Shown here one piece after another: positions 8,841 to 16,880 of a stretch of DNA of 64,000 nt. The notes under the pieces are model-generated. The model saw only the letters and a list, made by a program, of their open reading frames with translations. It ran no database searches and had not been told where the DNA came from. Position 1 is the first letter of the stretch. Each line of letters starts with the position of its first letter. This DNA comes from an uncultured Cellulomonadaceae bacterium. GTDB taxonomy: Bacteria > Actinomycetota > Actinomycetes > Actinomycetales > Cellulomonadaceae. The stretch lies in NCBI GenBank assembly GCA_947495165.1, contig CANLXM010000002.1, positions 186,001 through 250,000 of the forward strand, written 5' to 3'. A program made the translations under genes and the position numbers.

Positions 8841-9958
8841 CAGGCGCCCGCCCCGGCCACGGCGACGACGGCGTCGACGATCCTGGTGAGGTCGGCCTCC
8901 GTGAGCGACGGGTGCACGGGCAAGGAGACGACCTCCGCGGCCGCGCGCTCGGTCTCCGGCAGGTCGAGGCCCGGGGCGAAGCGCTCGAGGCTCGCGAGCC
9001 GGTGGTTGGGGATCGGGTAGTAGACGCCCGCGCCGACCGCGTGCTCCTCCTTGAGCGCGGCCACGAAGCGGTCGCGCTCCGCGCCCGTCGAGCCCGCGAG
9101 GCGGATCGTGTACTGGTGGTAGACGTGCACGGCGCCCGGCGCCACCACGGGGGTGACGACCCCGGCGGCCGCAGCCAGTCCGGCGTCGAGCGCGGCCGCG
9201 TTGGCTTGGCGCTGCGCGGTCCACGCCGGCAGCTTGCCGAGCTGGACACGCCCGATCGCGGCGTGCACGTCGGTCATCCGGGCGTTGAAGCCGATCACCT
9301 CGTTGGCGTACTGGCGCTCCATCCCCTGGTTGCGCAGCAGGCGGACGGCGCGGGCGACGTCGTCGTCCACGCACGCGACCATGCCGCCCTCGCCCGAGGT
9401 CATGTTCTTGGTCGGGTACAGGCTGAACATCGCGAAGGTGCCGAACGTGCCGACCATGCGCCCGTCGAGGCTCGCGCCGTGCGCCTGCGCGGCGTCCTCG
9501 AAGATGCTCACGTCCCGCTCGGCGGCGAGCGCGGCGAAGCCCGGGGCGTCGAACGGGTGGCCGTACAGGTGCACCGGCATGACCGCCTTGGTCCGCTCGG
9601 TCAGGACCGCGCGCGCGGCGTCGGGCGTCAGGCAGAACGTCTGCGGGTCGATGTCCGCGAAGACTGGGGTGGCGCCGGTCAGCGCGACCGAGTTCGCCGT
9701 CGCCGCGAACGTGAAGGACGGGACGATCACCTCGTCGCCCGGGCCGATCCCCGCCGCGAGCAGGCCCAGGTGCAGCCCCGAGGTGCCGCTGTTCACGGCG
9801 ACGCAGGTGCGACCGCCGGCGAGCGCGGCGGAGAACTCCTGCTCGAACGCCGCGACCTCCGGCCCCTGGGCGATCATGCCGCTGCGCAGCACGCGGTCCA
9901 CCGCGGCGCGCTCGTCGTCGCCGATGATCGGCTTCGCTGGTGCGATGAACTCGTTCAT
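8840..9958 (-). CDS. DegT/DnrJ/EryC1-family PLP aminotransferase, WbpE-like
   Basis: A 372-residue sugar aminotransferase. Family marks are NSGTSGLHLGLLAAGIGPGD for phosphate and cofactor binding, DEVIVPSFTFAATAN, the PLP-facing FEDAAQAHGA, and the Schiff-base lysine in SLYPTKNMTSGEGG. These are all complete, so it should be active. In the WbpE reaction the 3-keto sugar nucleotide made by the dehydrogenase is aminated, usually with glutamate as donor. It sits between the acetyltransferase (four-base ATGA overlap) and the dehydrogenase (one-base overlap), which indicates a single transcript and linked functions. Other DegT-family members make 4-amino sugars. Position 3 is inferred from the neighbours. 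Confidence 0.83.
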   Translation of the reverse strand: MNEFIAPAKPIIGDDERAAVDRVLRSGMIAQGPEVAAFEQEFSAALAGGRTCVAVNSGTSGLHLGLLAAGIGPGDEVIVPSFTFAATANSVALTGATPVFADIDPQTFCLTPDAARAVLTERTKAVMPVHLYGHPFDAPGFAALAAERDVSIFEDAAQAHGASLDGRMVGTFGTFAMFSLYPTKNMTSGEGGMVACVDDDVARAVRLLRNQGMERQYANEVIGFNARMTDVHAAIGRVQLGKLPAWTAQRQANAAALDAGLAAAAGVVTPVVAPGAVHVYHQYTIRLAGSTGAERDRFVAALKEEHAVGAGVYYPIPNHRLASLERFAPGLDLPETERAAAEVVSLPVHPSLTEADLTRIVDAVVAVAGAGA

Positions 9959-10554
9959 GCGATCTCCACCTCAGTCATGGTCGTCCCGGTGAGCTCGTAG
10001 CGAGCTCCGGTCACGGGGCACCGGAACGTGCCGTCCCCCTGGTCCTCGAGCCGCTGGCCCGCCTTGCCGACCCAGCCCACCTGCCGCGCCGGGACGCCGA
10101 CGACGAGAGCGTGCGCCGGGACGTCGCGCGTCACCACGGCCCCGGCGGCCACGGTGGCCCAGGCGCCGATCGTCACGGGCGCCACGCACACGGCGCGGGC
10201 CCCGATCGCGGCGCCGTCACCGATCGTCACGCCCACGGCGTGCCAGTCGCTCGCGTCCTTGAGCGAGCCGTCCGGGTTCACGGCGCGGGGGTGGGTGTCG
10301 TTGGTGAGCACCGCGGCCGGGCCGACGAAGACGCCGTCCCCCAGCCGGGCAGGCTCGTAGACGAGCGCGTAGTTCTGCACCTTGCAGTGGCGGCCCATGA
10401 CGACGCCGGTGCCGATGTAGGCACCACGGCCGACGACGCACCCCGCGCCCATCTGCACGTCCTCGCGCACCTGCGCCAGGTGCCAGATCGCGGTGCCGTC
10501 GCCGAGCTGTGCCGCAGGCGAGACGTCCGCCCCTGGTGCCACACGCACTGCCAT
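9955..10554 (-). CDS. Left-handed beta-helix N-acetyltransferase, WbpD/WlbB-like
   Basis: A 199-residue hexapeptide-repeat acetyltransferase. It begins with repeat turns (PGADVSPAAQLGDGTAIWHL), followed by the WbpD-type signature VQNYALVYEPARLGDGVFVG and the THPRA loop that carries the probable catalytic histidine, then more helix turns ending in GVPARQVGWV. The last 30 residues form a small tail (DGTFRCPVTGARYELTGTTM) that resembles a short rubredoxin-like cap seen in some family members. It is the first gene of the glycan operon, with AAGGGGA before ATG 10554 and a TAGGCT box 50 bases upstream. In the pathway it would acetylate the 3-amino group with acetyl-CoA. Confidence 0.85.
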   Translation of the reverse strand: MAVRVAPGADVSPAAQLGDGTAIWHLAQVREDVQMGAGCVVGRGAYIGTGVVMGRHCKVQNYALVYEPARLGDGVFVGPAAVLTNDTHPRAVNPDGSLKDASDWHAVGVTIGDGAAIGARAVCVAPVTIGAWATVAAGAVVTRDVPAHALVVGVPARQVGWVGKAGQRLEDQGDGTFRCPVTGARYELTGTTMTEVEIA

Positions 10555-10605
10555 CTGGTCCCCTTCCGTGGGCCGACGGCGCGGGTCCGACGGCAGGTCA
10601 GCGCA

Positions 10606-10611
10606 AGCCTA
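10606..10611 (-). promoter_or_regulatory. Probable -10 box of the glycan operon
   Basis: TAGGCT on the minus strand, the same hexamer type found before other genes here. A start about seven bases on leaves a leader of roughly 45 bases before the acetyltransferase ATG at 10554, enough for its Shine-Dalgarno. No clear -35 is visible. Confidence 0.4.
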
Positions 10612-10698
10612 GCGCGCACCCCCGACCGCGCCGCCGGGACGATGGTCGCTCACCGCGGCGCCGCGGTCCCCTGGCCGCACGGTGCAAGAATGGCTGCC

Positions 10699-11379
10699 AT
10701 GACCGGCCTGCCCCTCATCGACGACGCGTGGTTGGTGGTCCCGCTCTACAACGAGGCGGAGGTCATCGGCGACGTCGTGCGCGGTGCCCGCGAGCGGTTC
10801 CGCCACGTCGTCTGCGTCGACGACGGCAGCACCGACGACTCGGCCGCGGCCGCCCAGGCCGCCGGCGCACGCGTGCTCCGCCACCCGGTCAACCTGGGCC
10901 AGGGCGCGGCGCTGCAGACCGGCATCGAGTACGTCGTCGGCGCCGGTGCCCGGTACGTCGTCACGTTCGACGCCGACGGTCAGCACCAGGTGTCGGACGC
11001 GGTCGCGATGGTCGAGCTCGCGCGCGCCGAGGACGTGGCGATCGTCTTCGGGTCCCGGTTCCTCGACGACCGCACCCGCGCCGGGGTGCTCAAGCGGATC
11101 GTGCTCAAGCTCGCCGTGTGGTTCACCAACCAGAGCACCGGGCTCCGCCTCACCGACGCGCACAACGGGCTGCGCGTCATCCGTTCCGACGCGGCCCGTG
11201 GCGTGCACCTCACGCAGGACCGCATGGCGCACGCGAGCGAGATCGTCCTGCACCTGCAGCGCACCCACCTGCCCTGGCGCGAGCACCCCGTCCACGTGCT
11301 GTACACCGACTACTCGCGCGGCAAGGGTCAGTCCCTGCTCAACTCGGTCAACATCCTCGTCGACCTCGTCTTCCGGTAG
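10699..11379 (+). CDS. Glycosyltransferase family 2, dolichol-phosphate-sugar-synthase-like
   Basis: A 226-residue GT-A enzyme. VVPLYNEAEVIGDVV, CVDDGSTDDSAAAA, the polyprenyl-sugar synthase motif NLGQGAALQTGIEYV and the metal-binding TFDADGQHQ are all present. These features fit enzymes that move a sugar from a nucleotide to polyprenyl phosphate. No C-terminal membrane helices are seen, so membrane contact may come from the DUF2304 partner encoded next. Two ATGs are possible (10690 and 10699). The second was chosen because an AAGAAT box ends eight bases before it, as for other leaderless genes here, and neither ATG has a Shine-Dalgarno. It is divergent from the glycan operon. It may supply polyprenyl-linked sugar for side-chain decoration together with the GtrA protein at 16320. 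Confidence 0.82.
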   Translation: MTGLPLIDDAWLVVPLYNEAEVIGDVVRGARERFRHVVCVDDGSTDDSAAAAQAAGARVLRHPVNLGQGAALQTGIEYVVGAGARYVVTFDADGQHQVSDAVAMVELARAEDVAIVFGSRFLDDRTRAGVLKRIVLKLAVWFTNQSTGLRLTDAHNGLRVIRSDAARGVHLTQDRMAHASEIVLHLQRTHLPWREHPVHVLYTDYSRGKGQSLLNSVNILVDLVFR

Positions 11380-11387
11380 GAGCACCC

Positions 11388-11753
11388 ATGGACGTCATGT
11401 GGATCCAGGTCGTGCTGCTCGGCGGCATCGGCGTCGTCGCGCTGCTGCTGAACCGGTCGACGGCCGACGCCCGGCACCAGGCGATCCGGCGGCTCATGCT
11501 GCTCGGCTTCGTCCTCGCCGCCGCCATGTCGGTGATGTTCCCGCAGTGGCTCTCGGCCGTGGCCAACCGCCTCGGCGTCGGCCGCGGGGCGGACCTCCTG
11601 CTGTACGCGCTCGTGATCGCGTTCCTCAGCTACATCTCGACCAGCCACCGGCGCACCAACCAGCTGTCGGCGAAGATCACCGCGCTGGCCCGCGAGCTCA
11701 CGCTCACGGAGGCGCGGCTCGAGGACGAGCGTCGCCGGAGCCCCGAGGCCTGA
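11388..11753 (+). CDS. DUF2304 small membrane protein
   Basis: A 121-residue protein with three hydrophobic stretches (residues 4-21, about 38-55, and about 68-86) followed by a charged coiled-coil-like C-terminus (residues 95-121). This size and layout match DUF2304, a family often encoded directly after polyprenyl-phosphate glycosyltransferases. It starts at ATG 11388, eight bases after the GT2 stop, with TAGGAG in the gap, so the two are co-translated. A role as membrane anchor or partner for the soluble GT2 is likely but unproven. Confidence 0.75.
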   Translation: MDVMWIQVVLLGGIGVVALLLNRSTADARHQAIRRLMLLGFVLAAAMSVMFPQWLSAVANRLGVGRGADLLLYALVIAFLSYISTSHRRTNQLSAKITALARELTLTEARLEDERRRSPEA

Positions 11754-11833
11754 GCCCACCTGCACAAGTCCTCCACCGGCTCACCCCGCCCCTTGCATCG
11801 CTGGGCGCACGTCGCTCCCTACTATTGACCCTC

Positions 11834-13156
11834 GTGACTGCCTCACCCATGCGCACCGACGTGCCGCGCCACGCGCGCACCACGCGCAACCACCGTGCCG
11901 TCCGGGCCCTCGCGCTCTCCGTCGTCGGCGTGCTGACGTTCGCCGGGGTGGGGCTGACCTCGGCGACGGCTCGCCTGCAGGGCAACATCGGCACCGGTGA
12001 GGTGACGCAGCTCCTCGGCGGCGACCGTCCCGAGAAGGTCGCGGACCCCGACGACCCGAACGCGGGCAAGGACCTGAACATCCTGCTGATGGGCTCGGAC
12101 TCGCGCGGCGACGGCGAGGTCGTGGACGACGGCACCCCCGGCATGCGGTCGGACACCACGATCGTGCTCCACCTCGCGGCCGACCGCTCGCGCGCCGAGC
12201 TCGTGTCGATCCCGCGCGACTCGTTCGTGCAGATCCCCTCGTGCACCGGCACGGGCGGGGCGACGAGCGCCGCGACGGCCGGGCGCTTCAACGCCGCCTT
12301 CTCCCTGGGCTGGTCCGTCGGAGGCGACGTCGCCTCCGCCGCCGCGTGCACCATCAAGACCGTCGAGTCGCTCACGGGCGTCTACATCGACCACTACGCG
12401 GTCGTCGACTTCGCCGGGTTCGAGAACATGGTCGAAGCCCTCGGCGGCGTGCCCATCTGCGTGCCCAACGACATCGACGCTCCCAAGGCGGACCTCAAGC
12501 TCACTGCGGGCTACCAGAGGCTCAACGGCAAGGACGCCCTCGGCTTCGCCCGGGCGCGCACCGGCATCGGCGTCGGCGACGGGTCCGACACGAACCGCAT
12601 CGGTCGACAGCAGCAGCTGATGTCCGCGATGGTCAACGAGGCGCTCAGCCAGTCCATCGTCACGGACCTGCCCAAGCTCTACAGCTTCCTGGACGCCGGG
12701 ACGTCGTCGCTGACGACGAACCCCGAGCTCGCGAGCGTGCCGAACCTCGCCGGGCTCGCGTACAGCCTGCGCGGGCTGCGCGCGAACGACATCACGTTCA
12801 TGACGATCCCGTGGATCCCCAACCCCGCCGACACCAACGAGGTGGTCTGGACGGACGAGGCGACCACGGTCTGGCAGAACATCGCCAGCGACGACCCGAT
12901 CGTCGAGCCGTCCGGCACGGACCAGGACGCCGCCGACGAGTCGGGGACCGCCGGCGAGCCCGCGCGCGGTGACGGCGCAGAGGGGGCCGACGAGGGCGGG
13001 AGCGCCGACGAGTCCTCGCCCGCGGGCGACGCCGACGCCGCTGCCGGGACGTCGAAGCCGGCGACGGACGCCGGGTCGGAGCCCGAGCCGTCCGAGACCA
13101 AGAGCGCCGGGCGCGAGGCCTTCACGGGGGCTGACGTCACGGCGGAGTGCGGCTGA
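11834..13156 (+). CDS. LytR-CpsA-Psr (LCP) family glycopolymer ligase
   Basis: A 440-residue LCP protein with a short cytoplasmic N-terminus and one membrane helix (ALALSVVGVLTFAGVGL) near residues 25-45. The extracellular LCP domain follows, with LNILLMGSDSRGD, RSDTTIVLHL, VSIPRDSFVQIP, and IDHYAVVDFAGFENMVEALG near the core arginine and aspartate residues. LCP enzymes transfer lipid-linked anionic glycans to peptidoglycan. The last 80 residues are acidic and rich in Ser, Ala, Glu and Asp, probably unstructured in the wall. GTG 11834 was chosen because a TACTAT box ends nine bases earlier and no Shine-Dalgarno exists. ATG 11849 is an alternative. A second LCP gene follows, so the pair probably attaches the glycan made by the neighbouring operon. 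Confidence 0.85.
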   Translation: MTASPMRTDVPRHARTTRNHRAVRALALSVVGVLTFAGVGLTSATARLQGNIGTGEVTQLLGGDRPEKVADPDDPNAGKDLNILLMGSDSRGDGEVVDDGTPGMRSDTTIVLHLAADRSRAELVSIPRDSFVQIPSCTGTGGATSAATAGRFNAAFSLGWSVGGDVASAAACTIKTVESLTGVYIDHYAVVDFAGFENMVEALGGVPICVPNDIDAPKADLKLTAGYQRLNGKDALGFARARTGIGVGDGSDTNRIGRQQQLMSAMVNEALSQSIVTDLPKLYSFLDAGTSSLTTNPELASVPNLAGLAYSLRGLRANDITFMTIPWIPNPADTNEVVWTDEATTVWQNIASDDPIVEPSGTDQDAADESGTAGEPARGDGAEGADEGGSADESSPAGDADAAAGTSKPATDAGSEPEPSETKSAGREAFTGADVTAECG

Positions 13157-13158
13157 GG

Positions 13159-14526
13159 ATGGCCGACGAACCGCGTCGGACGACGCCCCCGAGCTTCACC
13201 CCCCAGCACACGCCTGCGCAGCGGCCGACGTCGACCGACGGCGCCGTGCCCGTCGGGCAGCCGGCCGCGCCGAGCAGCCCGCCCAGGCCGTCCGGATCGG
13301 CACGGGTCCCCCCGCGCACGAGCGCCGCGCGCCCGAGCACGCCGCAGCCGCCGGGGACGCCCCGGCCGGCGCCCGCACCACGCCGGTCCGGGTCCGCGCC
13401 CTCCGCGCGCGCGGCCACGCCCCCGCACGGCACCCCCCGCGTCCGCACCGCGACGGGCACCGCCCCCGCCGCTGGCCCCGCCGTCGCAGCCCGGCGGCCG
13501 AGCGGCCCGGGCGGACCCGGCGGTCCTCGCGGTCCCGGCGGCTCCCCGGCAGCCGGCGAGCCGGGACGCCCTCCGGCGGGCCGGCTGCGCCTGCGACGCG
13601 GGCGCATCGTCGCGCTCTGCCTGACCCTCGTGCTGGTGCTGCTCCTCGCGTGGCCGATCGGCCTGCTGGTGTGGGCCAACGGCAAGATCACCCACGTCAC
13701 GGCGCTCTCCGGCGCTGCGGACACGGCGGGAACCACCTACCTGCTCGCGGGCTCGGACGCGCGCGGCGACGGCGCGATCAGCGAGGACGGGACCGAGGGC
13801 GCCCGCACCGACACGATCATGCTGCTGCACAAGCCCGAGAGCGGGCCCACCGCGCTCATCAGCCTGCCGCGCGACGCCTACACCGAGGTCCCCGGCTACG
13901 GCCCCGCCAAGCTGAACGCCGCCTACGCGTGGGGTGGCCCCGAGCTGCTCGTCGAGAGCGTCGAGGGCCTCACCGGGTTCACGGTCGACCACTACGTCGA
14001 GATCGGCCTCGGCGGCGTGCAGGGCGTGGTGAACGCCGTCGGCGGCGTCGAGCTGTGCCTCGACTACGACGTGAACGACAAGCGCTCCGGCCTCAAGTGG
14101 AAGTCCGGCTGCCACACCGTGAAGGGCAAGAAGGCGCTGGCCTTCGTCCGGATGCGCTACGCGGACCCGGACGGCGACATCGGCCGCGCCGAGCGGCAGC
14201 GCCAGCTGGTCAGCAAGCTCGTCCAGCAGGTCGCGAACCCGGGCACCCTGGTGAACCCGAGCAAGCAAGTCTCCCTGATCGACGCCGGGCTGTCGTCCGT
14301 GGCGGTCGACGACGAGACGGGCATCCTCGACCTGGGAAGGCTCGCCCTGGCGTTCCGCGCCGCCGGCGGACCCGAGGGGATCACGGGTGCGCCGCCGATC
14401 GCGAGCCTCGACTACCGGCCCGGCGGCGTGGGCTCGACCGTGCTCCTGGACCCGGACGAGGCCCCCGGGTTCTTCGCCGACATCATGGCGGGCTCGCTGC
14501 CCGCGGGGAAGGTCGGCGAGGAGTAG
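13159..14526 (+). CDS. Second LCP-family glycopolymer ligase
   Basis: A 455-residue LCP protein beginning two bases after the first LCP stop. The N-terminal 135 residues are a cytoplasmic proline, alanine and glycine-rich tail. A membrane helix (IVALCLTLVLVLLLAWPIGL) follows, and then the LCP domain with TTYLLAGSDARGD, RTDTIMLLHK, ALISLPRDAYTEVPGYG, KLNAAYAWGGPELLVESV, and KALAFVRMRYADPDGDIGR near the catalytic arginine cluster. Long disordered cytoplasmic tails occur in actinobacterial LCP proteins. GTG 13147 in the same frame is an alternative start that would overlap the first gene. Its stop lies one base from the purE stop on the other strand. Confidence 0.85.
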   Translation: MADEPRRTTPPSFTPQHTPAQRPTSTDGAVPVGQPAAPSSPPRPSGSARVPPRTSAARPSTPQPPGTPRPAPAPRRSGSAPSARAATPPHGTPRVRTATGTAPAAGPAVAARRPSGPGGPGGPRGPGGSPAAGEPGRPPAGRLRLRRGRIVALCLTLVLVLLLAWPIGLLVWANGKITHVTALSGAADTAGTTYLLAGSDARGDGAISEDGTEGARTDTIMLLHKPESGPTALISLPRDAYTEVPGYGPAKLNAAYAWGGPELLVESVEGLTGFTVDHYVEIGLGGVQGVVNAVGGVELCLDYDVNDKRSGLKWKSGCHTVKGKKALAFVRMRYADPDGDIGRAERQRQLVSKLVQQVANPGTLVNPSKQVSLIDAGLSSVAVDDETGILDLGRLALAFRAAGGPEGITGAPPIASLDYRPGGVGSTVLLDPDEAPGFFADIMAGSLPAGKVGEE

Positions 14527-14527
14527 G

Positions 14528-15061
14528 TCAGGCTCGCTCCCGCGCGTCGCGCAGGGCACGGCCCTTCGCCTGGGCCTGCTCGCGCAGCTCGTCCTGGTAG
14601 GCGCTCATCCGCGCGCGCAGCGCGGCGGCGTCGTCGCCCGCACCCGACCCGAGCACGCGCGCGGCGAGGAGCCCCGCGTTCTTCGCGCCGTCGATCGACA
14701 CCGTCGCGACGGGCACACCTGCGGGCATCTGCACGATCGACAGGAGCGAGTCCATCCCGTCCAGGTGCTTGAGCGCCACGGGGACACCGATCACCGGCAG
14801 GGGCGTGACGGCGGCGAGCATCCCGGGCAGGTGGGCAGCGCCGCCCGCGCCCGCCACGAGGACGCGCAGGCCCCGGTCCGCCGCGGTCCGGCCGTACTCG
14901 ATCATCTCGGTGGGCATGCGGTGCGCCGAGACCACGTCGACCTCGACCTCGACGCCGAGCTCCGTCAGCACGTCCGCGGCCGCGTGCATGACGCGCCAGT
15001 CGGAGTCCGACCCCATGACAATCCCGACCAGCGGTCCCGCGGTCGTCGTCGACCCGTTCAT
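14528..15061 (-). CDS. purE: N5-carboxyaminoimidazole ribonucleotide mutase
   Basis: A 177-residue class I PurE. It shows [20 protein letters not shown], the VVSAHRMP motif that binds the substrate phosphate and carries the catalytic histidine, [14 protein letters not shown] and [20 protein letters not shown], all as expected. It rearranges N5-CAIR to CAIR in purine synthesis. ATG 15061 overlaps the purK stop by four bases (ATGA), which is the usual purK-purE coupling. The C-terminal 20 residues after the conserved core are charged and helical. Confidence 0.95.
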   Translation of the reverse strand: MNGSTTTAGPLVGIVMGSDSDWRVMHAAADVLTELGVEVEVDVVSAHRMPTEMIEYGRTAADRGLRVLVAGAGGAAHLPGMLAAVTPLPVIGVPVALKHLDGMDSLLSIVQMPAGVPVATVSIDGAKNAGLLAARVLGSGAGDDAAALRARMSAYQDELREQAQAKGRALRDARERA

Positions 15062-16278
15062 CCGTGCCTCCTCGTGGTGGTGCCCTCTTCGCCGCCCGCC
15101 GGTGCGCCGTCGTCCTCGCCCCGCAGCAGCGCGGCCGCCCGGTTCGCGCGGGCGCGCACGTCGGGCAGGTCGCTCCCGCTCACCGTGACGTGCCCGAGCT
15201 TGCGCCCGGGCCGGACCTCCTTGCCGTACAGGTTGACCTGGACGGCCGGGTCGGCGAGGACCTGCGGCAGCGCGTCGGTGAGCGTCGTGAGCCGCGACCC
15301 CAGGACGTTGACCATGACCGTCCACGGCGCCACCGGGGCCGGCGATCCGAGCGGCAGGTCCAGCACCGCGCGCAGGTGCTGGGCGAACTGGCTCGTCACC
15401 GCCCCCGTGATGGTCCAGTGCCCCGAGTTGTGCGGTCGCATGGCGAGCTCGTTGACCAGCACGGCGCCGTCGACCTCGAACAGCTCGACGGCCAGCACGC
15501 CCGTGAGGTCGAGCGCCGTCGCGATCTGCTCGGCGACCTGCTGCGCCTGCGTGGCGAGCGCGGGGTCGAGGTCGGGTGCGGGCGCCACGACCTCCGCACA
15601 GACGCCGTCACGCTGCACGGACTCCACCACGGGGTACGCGACGACGTCCCCGGACGGGCGGCGCGCGACGACGGCGGCGAGCTCACGGACGAACGGCACC
15701 TTCTCCTCGACCAGCAGTGCGGGGCCGTCGAGCGACGCGGCGGCGATCCACTCGGCGACGTCGCTGCTGCTGCCGACCACGCGCACGCCCTTGCCGTCGT
15801 AGCCACCTCGGGCGGTCTTCACGACGGCCGAGCCGCCGTGCGCGGCAACGAACGCGTCCAGGGCCTCGCGCGCAGCGGTGGCGTCGCGCGGCAGCTCCGC
15901 CCACGCGGGGCACGCGACGCCGAGCTCCGTGAGCCGGCGGCGCATCACGATCTTGTCCTGGGCGGCCTCGAGCGCGTGCGGGCCCGGGCGCACGGGCACG
16001 CCCGCGTCCGCGACCTCGTGCAGCAGGCCGTGCGGCACGTGCTCGTGCTCGAAGGTGAGGACGTCGGCCCGGCGCCGCTGCGCGTCGCCCAGCGCGAGGG
16101 CCGTGACCTCCGCGGCGTCGCTGGCGGCGCCGTGCGGCGCGTCGACCACGACCTGCCCGGCGGCCGCCCCCGCGCCCTCGACGAGCACGCGCAACGTCAC
16201 CCCCAGCTCCGCCGCCGCTGGCGCCATCATGCGCGCGAGCTGTCCGCCACCGACCACTGCCACCACGAGTTCTCCCAC
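15058..16278 (-). CDS. purK: 5-(carboxyamino)imidazole ribonucleotide synthase
   Basis: A 406-residue ATP-grasp enzyme that makes N5-CAIR from AIR, ATP and bicarbonate. The family start [20 protein letters not shown] is followed by [15 protein letters not shown], the ATP-grasp lysines in [17 protein letters not shown], and the metal-binding [21 protein letters not shown] longer frame runs to 16398 but its first 40 residues are arginine-rich and unlike PurK. GTG 16278 is preferred because a minus-strand TACCCT box ends nine bases before it, giving a nearly leaderless message. GTG 16284 is another choice. It is followed by purE with a four-base overlap. Confidence 0.93.
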   Translation of the reverse strand: MGELVVAVVGGGQLARMMAPAAAELGVTLRVLVEGAGAAAGQVVVDAPHGAASDAAEVTALALGDAQRRRADVLTFEHEHVPHGLLHEVADAGVPVRPGPHALEAAQDKIVMRRRLTELGVACPAWAELPRDATAAREALDAFVAAHGGSAVVKTARGGYDGKGVRVVGSSSDVAEWIAAASLDGPALLVEEKVPFVRELAAVVARRPSGDVVAYPVVESVQRDGVCAEVVAPAPDLDPALATQAQQVAEQIATALDLTGVLAVELFEVDGAVLVNELAMRPHNSGHWTITGAVTSQFAQHLRAVLDLPLGSPAPVAPWTVMVNVLGSRLTTLTDALPQVLADPAVQVNLYGKEVRPGRKLGHVTVSGSDLPDVRARANRAAALLRGEDDGAPAGGEEGTTTRRHG

Positions 16279-16286
16279 GGACACCC

Positions 16287-16313
16287 AGGGTAGACGCATC
16301 CCGGCGCTACCCT
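16287..16313. promoter_or_regulatory. Divergent promoter pair for purK and the GtrA gene
   Basis: TACCCT on the minus strand (16292-16287) and TACCCT on the plus strand (16308-16313) lie back to back, 15 bases apart. The plus-strand box ends exactly seven bases before ATG 16320, and the minus-strand box ends nine bases before GTG 16278. The two promoters must overlap in their upstream contacts, so they may compete. Confidence 0.5.
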
Positions 16314-16319
16314 CGGTGC

Positions 16320-16835
16320 ATGACCAGCAGCGCACCTCCGACGATCGCGCACGGCGGGCCGACCCCGCCGTCCGGGCGCGCCGTGCGGCTGGCCGCACGC
16401 CTGGCCGAGCTCGCCCGCTTCGGGTCCGTGGGGGCGCTCGCGTTCGTCGTCGACCTCGGCCTGTTCAACCTGCTGCGGTTCGGCCCCGGGGAGCTGCTCG
16501 ACCACAAGCCGCTGACCGCGAAGGTCATCTCCGTCGCGGTCGCGACCCTCGTGTCGTGGCTCGGCAACAGGTACTGGACGTTCTCCGCGCGGCGCACGGC
16601 CAACCACGTGCGGGAGCTGCTGGGCTTCGCCGTGGTGAACATCGGCGGCATGGGGATCGCCGTGACCTGCCTGGCGTTCTCGCACTACGTGCTGGACCTG
16701 CGCTCGCCGCTCGCGGACAACATCAGCGCGAACGGCGTCGGCCTGGTGCTGGGCATGGTCTTCCGGTACCTCGCCTACCGGCACTGGGTCTTCACCGCGC
16801 CAGCCGGAGAGCCGGCCCCGCAGCCCCGCGGCTGA
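16320..16835 (+). CDS. GtrA-family membrane protein
   Basis: A 171-residue protein with four membrane helices, starting FGSVGALAFVVDLGLFNLLR. The GtrA signature is visible around helices two and three (AKVISVAVATLVSWLGNRYW, then TFSARRTANHVRELLGFAVV). The last helix ends in the typical FRYLAYRHWVF. GtrA proteins are thought to flip polyprenyl-phosphate-linked sugars for decoration of cell-wall polymers. This fits the GT2 and LCP genes upstream, although purE-purK lie between. ATG 16320 has no ribosome site but sits seven bases after a TACCCT box, so the message is probably leaderless. Confidence 0.88.
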   Translation: MTSSAPPTIAHGGPTPPSGRAVRLAARLAELARFGSVGALAFVVDLGLFNLLRFGPGELLDHKPLTAKVISVAVATLVSWLGNRYWTFSARRTANHVRELLGFAVVNIGGMGIAVTCLAFSHYVLDLRSPLADNISANGVGLVLGMVFRYLAYRHWVFTAPAGEPAPQPRG

Positions 16836-16880
16836 GGCGGCCCGCGGCTGAGCAGCCCCGCGCGCCTGGACGCCGTCGGG

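Noticed and set aside
12679..14559. A 626-codon minus-strand frame opposite the two LCP genes
   Set aside because: Its translation is low-complexity and matches no family, while the plus strand carries two intact LCP domains. It is a GC-bias shadow.
16279..16398. Longer purK start near 16398
   Set aside because: The extra N-terminus is Arg/Ser-rich, unlike PurK, and would cross the divergent promoters and the GtrA start.
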